A DNA stretch of 20,268 nt, taken from the IMG/VR virus record IMGVR_UViG_3300021335_002058, positions 1-20,268 of that record; one strand, written 5' to 3'. Below the pieces are notes generated by a model. That model was not told where the DNA came from. It was given only the letters and a program-made list of their open reading frames with translations, and ran no database searches. Source of the DNA: a virus. The position numbers were made by a program, and so were the translations under genes. This document shows positions 1 to 9,000 of this stretch, one piece after another. The first letter of the stretch is position 1; the number at the start of each line of letters is the position of its first letter.

Positions 1-1
1 A

Positions 2-3000
2 TCTGTTGATATTATCACAAGAAATGCTAAGGTTTACTACAGAATAGGTCTGTTTATTGGGTATAGTGATGATATTTTATTGGAAAACAATTTCACTCTT
101 CCAGGAAAATCGAGAGTAATTGGTGACGTTTATGTCGGCAGTACTGTAATTACAGTAGATACGACTATTGGATACCCAGATTCTGGACAATTATCATGTG
201 GAAATAATACGATTACATATACATCAAAATCAATCAACCAATTCTTTGGATGCTCTGGTGTATCTGAAAATATTATTGATGGAGATTTGATTATTGAGGA
301 TGATATAGTATTTGGTTATGTTGGTGGAGATATTAATAGAAAAGTTGATTTAAGACTCTCCGCAATAGTATCGTCATACAAGCAAATTGATGAGATTATA
401 TCTTCAGAAAAGGGAGATCAAATTTTTATAAGAAATTCTGGATATAAAATTCAAAATCCTGAGACTGATAAGACATATGCCGAAATTTTTGGCAATTCTT
501 GGATTTACAATACTTCTACAAGATATAGAGTAAGTGAAATAGACAACAATACTATTTTTAAACTTTCAAGTAAAATTGATAAGTCTAGTTTAAAAGTAAA
601 CGATACTGTAAACATCTATCAAAGAAATGATAATGTTCCATATGCATCAAACGGAACCATATTAGCAGTTGATGTAGAAAATAATACTGTAGAAATTAAT
701 ATTCCTGGATTTGTATCCGAAACTGGAATATTATATGACATAAAGCGCGTATTAGAAAAATCCAGTAGCACTGGAGTCAGTATTGATAATGGTAATAATG
801 TTTATACTGCAAATGTAACTAATCTCTACGTTAACGATGAGTTAGAGTTTTCATATGTAGCATCAAACTCATTGCCAGAATATAATATTCAAAAAAATAT
901 AATTTCATACCAAATCCCCAATGGAACCACGACATATTTGGGTGGATATGATCAAAATACCGATAGATATACAACTATAGTATTTCCAACTACTATTCCA
1001 GAATTTATTGATGGTGATAAGATAACATATAAAGCAGAATCTCCACTTCTGGGTTTAGAAAATGGAAGAGAGTACTTTATACGCATAGTATCTCCCAACA
1101 GCATTAGACTTTATGCATCTTATATAATAACAGGTGCGGAAGATTCATATTTGAGATTCAATGTTGCAGAATCTTTGGGTATTCATAAGTTTATTATTTC
1201 TAGACATTCTGGAGAAACTCTTTCATATAATCCAATTCTTCGCAAATTCCCATTAACTCAAGATTTAAGTGGAAAAAATCAATCTAAAAATGATATTGGA
1301 GAATCTGGATTATTAATAAATGGATTAGAAATAAGTTCTCCAGTTTCTAGGGATAAAATCTATTATGGTCCTTTAAGTTCTATTGATATATTAAATCCTG
1401 GACAAGACTATGATGTTGTTAACCCCCCAGAGGTAATCTTATCTGCAGGAGCTGGTACAACAGCACTGTTTCAACCAGTTATTAGTGGATCTGTAAAAGA
1501 AGTTTTAGTAGATCCTCAAGAATTTGGTATTGATAAGGTATTTTCATTGACTTTGAGTGGTGGTAATGGATCTGGATGTATTTTAGAACCAATTTTTACA
1601 GAAAAAGTAACTCAATTAAATTTTGACGCTAGATCCATCACAAATGGTGGCGGACTTGATTCAGTAGATAACACAATTACATTTTTAGATGTTCATAACT
1701 TATCAAGTGGAGATGAAATAGTATATGATCAACTAAGTAATTCATCTCCTGTTATTACTGATGGTCCAAATAATCTTGTAGATAGTTCTTCGTATTTTGT
1801 TAGGGTTGTTAATACTAGTACAGTTAAATTATTCAACACAAAAAATGATTCTATTTTAGGAATAAACACCATTGGAATTTCAAACACACCTAGTGCTGGA
1901 ATTCATGCATTAAAAACACTTCCTCTGAAGAACATTGGAAGAATTAGAGTTGTAAATTCTGGTAGTGAATACCAAAATAGAAAACTTATCGTAAAACCAA
2001 CTGGAATTTCTACAGTTGAGAATACAATAAATTGGAATAATCACGGTTTTAATACTGGCGATATTGTAGAATACTTAAATGATCAAACTCCAATTTCTGG
2101 TCTTTCAACTTCAAACCAATACTCAATTAAAAAAGTAAATAATGATTCATTTAAATTGTATGATGTTGGAATTGGTGCAACTATAAAAGAAAATGTTGAA
2201 AGAGATATAATTACAAACTTAACCGATTTTGGTTCTGGATACCACATTTTCAAGTATCCTGATATTGTCGTATCTGCTTCAGTTGGATATGCTGGAACTG
2301 TTCAGGGAAGTTTGACGTTTACTCCTATCATTACTGGAGGAATAGTCGATGGTTATATGTATGAATCTGGTGTCGGATATGGAAGTAGTACATTAAATTT
2401 CCACAGAAAACCAAAAATTTCCATACTTAAAGGTTCTAATTGTCAGTTAAGACCGATTATAGAAAATGGATCTATTAGAACTGTCCAAGTTCTTAGTACT
2501 GGCTCTGGATATGGTAAAAATCCAGAAATTTCTGTAGTTGATAGTAAAAACATTGGAACAGGTGCTATTTTAAGACCGATAGTTTCTGATGGGAAGGTTA
2601 TCAATGTATTAGTGATACAGGGGGGAATTGGATATGATGAAAACACAACAACAATCAATATTGCCGATAAAGGTATTAATGCACTTATAGATGCAAATGT
2701 AAGGTCAATAAAACTGAATGATATTCCAAGATTCGGACAATATAAGTTAAGTGATAGAAGAAATAGAGATGTACTAACACTGAGTGCATATCATTATGGT
2801 CAAGACTTATCTTCCAATTTCTTAGATGATGGAACTAATCACTCCCCTATAATTGGATGGGCATATGATGGAAATCCAATATATGGTCCATATGGATTTG
2901 AAGACCCAAATACATTTGGATCAGATATTAAGCAGTTGTCTCCAAGTTATGTAATTGATCAATCAAATATTGAAAATAGACCAGTAGATTCGGATTTTGC

Positions 3001-6000
3001 ATTTGGAACATTTATAGAAGACTACAAGTATGTTAAGGGTAGTGGTGATTTAGATGAGCATAATGGAAGATACTGCAGAACACCAGAATTCCCAAGTGGA
3101 ATATATGCATATTTTGCAACAGTGCAAATTAATCCCCAAACTGGTCAATTATCAGGAAAATATCCATACTTCATCGGAAAAACTTTTAGGAATGAAGTTC
3201 TTTCGGAAAATAATTTCTTAGATCATTCTTTTGACTTCAATTCTTCAAATCTTGTTAGAAACGTTTTCCCACATAAACTTGGAGATCCAAATGCAGAAAA
3301 TGATTACATTGATGAATCTTACGAAACTTATAGACAAGTTAGTGAAGTAGTATCAACGTCTATTGGCAAAATTGATAATATTAAGATAATCAATCCTGGA
3401 GATGATTATAAAGTAAATGAAAATTTAGTTTTAGACCAAAGAGAGGGAACAGGATTTAGTGCCTTTATCTCTAAGGTTTTTGGAAAAAATATTCTCAATG
3501 TAAATACAACGATTGAAGAGTATTCCAATTTGTCTTTTGAATGGAATTCCGACAAATCAATCACAATAGCAAATATTCCTTATACCAATCTTGACATAGA
3601 TGATGGCGATTATATTACGGTATCTGGATTAAGCACTAATGTATCAAAGTTAAATAATTTACCTTTCCAGTGTTCTGTAGAGAAGCAGTCTGGACCTATT
3701 TCAATTGCAAAGACTATTCCTGAAAATTTAGATCCAAATGGAAGTTTTGAGAATGCTTATGTCACAACGATACCTTCATTTGTATCTGCTGGTTCTTCTT
3801 GCATAATTAATGGAGAATCATTCAGAATTTTGAATGTTTATGAAGACTTCAATTTACTAAAACTGAGAAGATTTGCGGTAGGATCTGCACATTCTGAAAC
3901 ATCTGCAATAACTTTTATTCCAGATAGAATAAAAGTTAACACAAAAGTATCCGAAGACTTCATTTCTAAGCACAATACCTTCACATATTTTAATGCCAAA
4001 CGTTCGGTTGGTGTAGGAACAACTGCTGGATTATTTGAAGAGAAAATATATTCTGTTGGGATAAAGACGGAAGCAATAGGAGTTCCTATTAGAACTATAT
4101 ACATCCCAAATCACGGATTTACCACTGGTCAGGAGTTAATTTTTACAAAAGATAGTACAGTAGGTGTAGCAGCATTAATTGTAGGTAATGATGAAACTAC
4201 TCTCAATACCTTTGGTTTACCAAACTTGGTAACCAATTCTGATACTGTCTATGCAATCAATAAGGGTCCAAATCATATTGGATTGACAACTCAGGTTGGA
4301 TTAACAACTGGAAATGGTTTGTATTTCTATACTGATGGAAGTGATAATTATGAATATGGTCTGAGAACTAACTATGACCAACTTACAGGTTCTATTTCAA
4401 AAATTGTTTCTGAAATAGAAACCGAATTTGAACACGGTTTAGTGGAAGGTGATGAAATAACATTGAGTGTAGTTCCAGAAGTAAATGCTGGAGTTGGAAT
4501 CGGATCTACACAGGTACGACTTCATATTGATGGAAGTAGATTGTTGGTCAATAAGACTACCTTCAGTTCTTCCGATGTAAATACATCCGAAAATACCATT
4601 ACAATATCTGAGCATGGATATAATGATGGCGATAAAGTTTATTATGCTGGCAATTCTCTAATTTCTGGGGTAGAAGAAGGGGAGTATTATATCAGATACT
4701 TTACAAGAGATAAGATTAAATTATGTAAGTCAACTTACGATTTAATTTTTGGCAATATTGATGTAGATTTTGGTAGTACTGGAGGTTCTAGTCAGTCATT
4801 ATCTTTAATTAATCCCCCCATTGAGGTTGCTAAAAATAATAAACTTGTATTCAATTTGGGAGATGAATCTTTATCTGGATATGAGTTTGGATTCTACTAT
4901 GATCATGAATTCAATAGTGAATTTACATCTACCAATGATGCTTTTGAATATAACGTTGAGGAACTTGGTATAGGAATTGGACTTACTCTGTCTTCTTATG
5001 TATTATCTTATACAGATTCTTTACCAATACTTTATTATAACGTTAGAAAATCTGGATTTATTAATACTTCTGATGTTAGTGTAAGAAACTATAATCAAAT
5101 AAAATATGTAAAATCTAATAAGTTTGACGGTACGTATCCAGTCGTTAATGTAAGTGCAGGAAGAACTTTCCAAGTTTCACCAGTATTCACACCACCATTA
5201 TTATCACTTACCGAATCTAATACTTCAACTCTAGAATATACTACTTCTTCTACTAACGTTTCTGGACCAATTGCAGACTTTAAAATTTTATCCAAGGGAT
5301 TTGGATATAAAACACTTCCTTTCTTAGATAAGATAGAAACTGAAAATGGAAAAAATGCTTCTATTTTAGTAGAATCTGATGATATTGGTAGAGTAAATGA
5401 GGTTCGTATCATTGATCCTGGATTTGACTATTCACCAGATAAGACTCTCAGACCAGAATCTTCTACTCCATATCCAATAACTCTATTAAATGCAGATTCT
5501 GGAGTTAGAGTAGATATAATTGATGGTGGTTCTCAATATTTGAGTAGTCCAGATTTAGTTCTTATCAACAATGACACCAGAGAAGTTGTAGACACAGAAT
5601 CATTTGAAGCAACGGCTCCTTCAGGAAAAATAACGAATATTTCTTTAATTCAAAATTTGAATGGGTTGGCAGACACAACACACACGTTATTTGCAGTAAA
5701 CAACTCCAATGGTGTTGGAATTAGTAGTATTGTTGGTGGTCCAACTGGTGTTGTGACTTGTAGTTTAGTAACACCATTTATTGGATTTAGCACTTCAATA
5801 TTCTCAGTTGGTGAGAAAGTATTTGTGGAAAATATTGAGAATCAAGTAGGAGATACTGGAGAGGGATATAACTCTTCAAATTATGGATATCAGTTCTTTG
5901 AGGTTTTGGATTATATAAACACAAATCCAGCAGTATTAAAGTATAAGTTGCCAGAGACTGCAACTAATCCAGGACTTGCAAAAACATTCCAACTCGGATA

Positions 6001-9000
6001 CGCACAAATAATATCATCCAAAAACTACCCAACATTCGAATTTATACAGGAGAGACCATTATTCAAGGTTGGTGAAGTCTTGTTTGTTAGTGAAGATGGT
6101 GGAAATTCTTTTGTTAAGACTGACTTGAAAGTCACTTCTTCAAGAAAAGATTTCATCAAAGTAAGTGGTTCATATGAACTCGTCAAGGGATATGTTATAA
6201 GGGGTGAAATTACTGGATATAAAGGGACAATAGAAAATAATACTACAAATAGAGCAAAGTATGAAATTAACTTCTCCAACGTAGAATATTATGGATGGGC
6301 AAATGATATTGGTAAGTTAAGTGAAGAATATCAGGTTATTCCTGATAATGATTATTATCAGAACATGGCATATGCCATTAAGACTTCCATACCATTTGAA
6401 GACTGTATTGATCCTGTTAATAGCATTGTTCATCCAGTCGGACTTAAGAATTTTGTTGATGTTGGAATAACATCCTCAGTACTCCTTGGTAAAGATTCCA
6501 CATTACAGTCCGAGGCTAATATTGTATTGGATGTTAAGTCTGAAAGACGAGTTGATACTATAAACATTTTTGATATAGTTACAGAAGTTGATATTCTCAA
6601 TACCAATCCCCAAAAATCCAAGTACATAAGAACAAAGAATAAAAAGTTTACAGATTATGTAATTTGTAAAACTAATAGAGCTCTGCAAATTGATAATATT
6701 AGTTCATTATTTACAAGCAAAGAATCTAGTCTTGGATTTACAATACTTGATGAAATGCAAGAAGATTATGCAAGATATTTGGTACAAATTATAAACCCAG
6801 ATACAAATGAAATTCAATTAACGGAAGTTATTGCAACTAATAGTACTAATAACATATTTACAACTAAGAGGGCAACTTTAAATAGTGATACAAATTTTGG
6901 AACATCTGAAGGTGCGGAATTAGGAGATATCTATGGAATATTTGATTCTCCAGAAGATACTAAGAAAATAGTTTTTGCACCTACAGATCAATATGATTCT
7001 GATTTTGATATTAAGGTATTAACGAGTCTGTTTAATTTCCAACAATTAGGAATTGGAACTGTACAGAAACAAACTATCGGTAGTGTTGATTTAATTGCTT
7101 CTAACGTTGGGGTTGGAATAACAACTCTAATTCCACTCGAAAATGCTATCGCTACCTTTGATAGATCTAATTTTGGAGCAGTATTTGCAACATTATTTGT
7201 AGAAAACAATGAGACTCAAGAACATAGTGTTGTAGATTATTCGGCAATATATCACGATGGAGAAATTTACGAAGCAGAATTTTTCTTAGATAATGATTCA
7301 TTTAATTATTCGATTAATCAGATTGGTATTGTCACCACAAGACTTGTTGGTTCAAATAAAATTGAAATTAGAGTTATAAATGATGAAACAAGTCCTTTAA
7401 CAGTTCGTTCACAAATTGTATCTCTCACAAATACTCCAGGAATTTCAACCTATTATTTTGATATACCAGGTCAAACTCCAGAATCTGTTAGAACTGTAAG
7501 ATTTGAATCAAGTGAAATCACTTCTAGTGGAAATTCTATAGGTATAGTTTCTACCAACATTGATTCATCATCTGCAAATTCATACATAAAAGTTTCCACT
7601 GGTTCAACTTTTGCGTTGCATAGATTGCTTCTAGTTCATGATACTGAAAAAGTATACACAACACAATTGCCATTCTTCTCAAATGACGATATATCCGAAG
7701 CAGGAATTGGTACTTTTGGTGGAGAAATAGTAGGTTCCTCAGTCAATTTGAATTTCTATCCTGATTTAGAATATGTTGGGGCAGGAGTTACAATTCAAGG
7801 TTTCCATGAAATTTACTTCAATCAGTTAGATCTTCTCAATATTCCAGATGAACTTAGTTATGGTTCAAATACTACCAAACTATTCCAAACTTCTTATGAT
7901 GGAGTTAATGGTTCTAGATCTGATAAAAAACAATTCCCATTAAATTATAAAGGAACTCCAATATATCAAAAAACATTTGCACCTAATGCAACAACAATTA
8001 GTCTCGATGGAGATGGAGTTGCAACATTCAATATTCCAAATCACTTCTTCAATACTGGAGAAGAGTTAACATACACTCCTACATCATCTTTTGATAATGT
8101 CTTCAGTGCTATCGGAATAGGATTGACCGCAGATTATCTTGGTGTCACAACTACTTTACTTCCAGAAAAAGTTTATCCAATTGTTCTTACGCAAGATACA
8201 TTTAAATTATCAACCAGACCAGATTATGCATCTGCAGGAATAGCAATTACAATCACTAATTATGGTACTGGAAATGCTCACAAACTCGAAATGGCCAAAA
8301 AACTGTCAAAAGCAGTTATATCTCTTGATGGAATTGTTCAGCAACCAATATCATATACAACAGTTTCTCATGAAACTCTTTACAACGATAGCAATGTCGT
8401 CTCTGTAGGAACGACATTCTTCGCTATGAGTGGAATATCCTCAATACAACCAAGAGATATTCTCAAGATAGATGATGAATATATGAAAGTTGTTGAGGTT
8501 GGACTTAGTTCGAGTAGTAATGGTCCAATTGGTCTTGTTGCCGCTGGAATTGCTGCAACTATACCATGTGTTGCAGTTGAGAGAGGTGTAGTAGGATCTG
8601 GAATATCTTCACACACAGATGGAACTGAAGTCAGAGTTTACAGAGGTGCATTTGACATTGTAGAAAGTGATATCTTCTTCTTGGATGCTCCAAAGGGCAA
8701 TGCAAGAAGTGAAAGAGATAACAGTAATCTACCATTCCCAACATCATCGTTCAATGGAAGAGTATTTACAAGATCATCTTATAATGAAAATATCGTTTTT
8801 GATGATATCTCAAATTCATTTACTGGAATTGGTCAAACCTATACAATAACCTCCAATGGTATCAATACAACTGGATTATCGAATGGAAATGGTATTGTAT
8901 TCATCAATGGTGTATTCCAAACACCAACAACAGATAACAATATTGGAAATAATTATGAATTGAATATAAATGAATCTGCTGGAATTTCTAGTATCCGATT

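Noticed and set aside
80-82. TTG as the start codon of the giant protein
   Set aside because: The frame is open upstream to the window edge, there is no Shine-Dalgarno string, and the upstream codons fit the protein.
2231-2700. Regular GxGY units as a possible CRISPR or DNA-level tandem repeat
   Set aside because: The periodicity exists only in the protein; the DNA of successive units is too divergent and lies inside a coding frame.
2443-7209. Several minus-strand open frames of 60-105 codons inside the giant gene (for example 2443-2658, 3838-4104, 5095-5412, 6025-6279, 6430-6627, 6988-7209)
   Set aside because: They lie wholly inside a gene with clear protein signatures, have no ribosome site or gap of their own, and read as reverse complements of beta-strand codons. 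They are shadows.
8667-8849. Plus-strand 60-codon frame (and similar ones at 9315-9500 and 18638-18829)
   Set aside because: These are out-of-frame shadows inside the giant gene and the DUF4815-type gene, with compositions unlike the neighbouring genes and no ribosome site.
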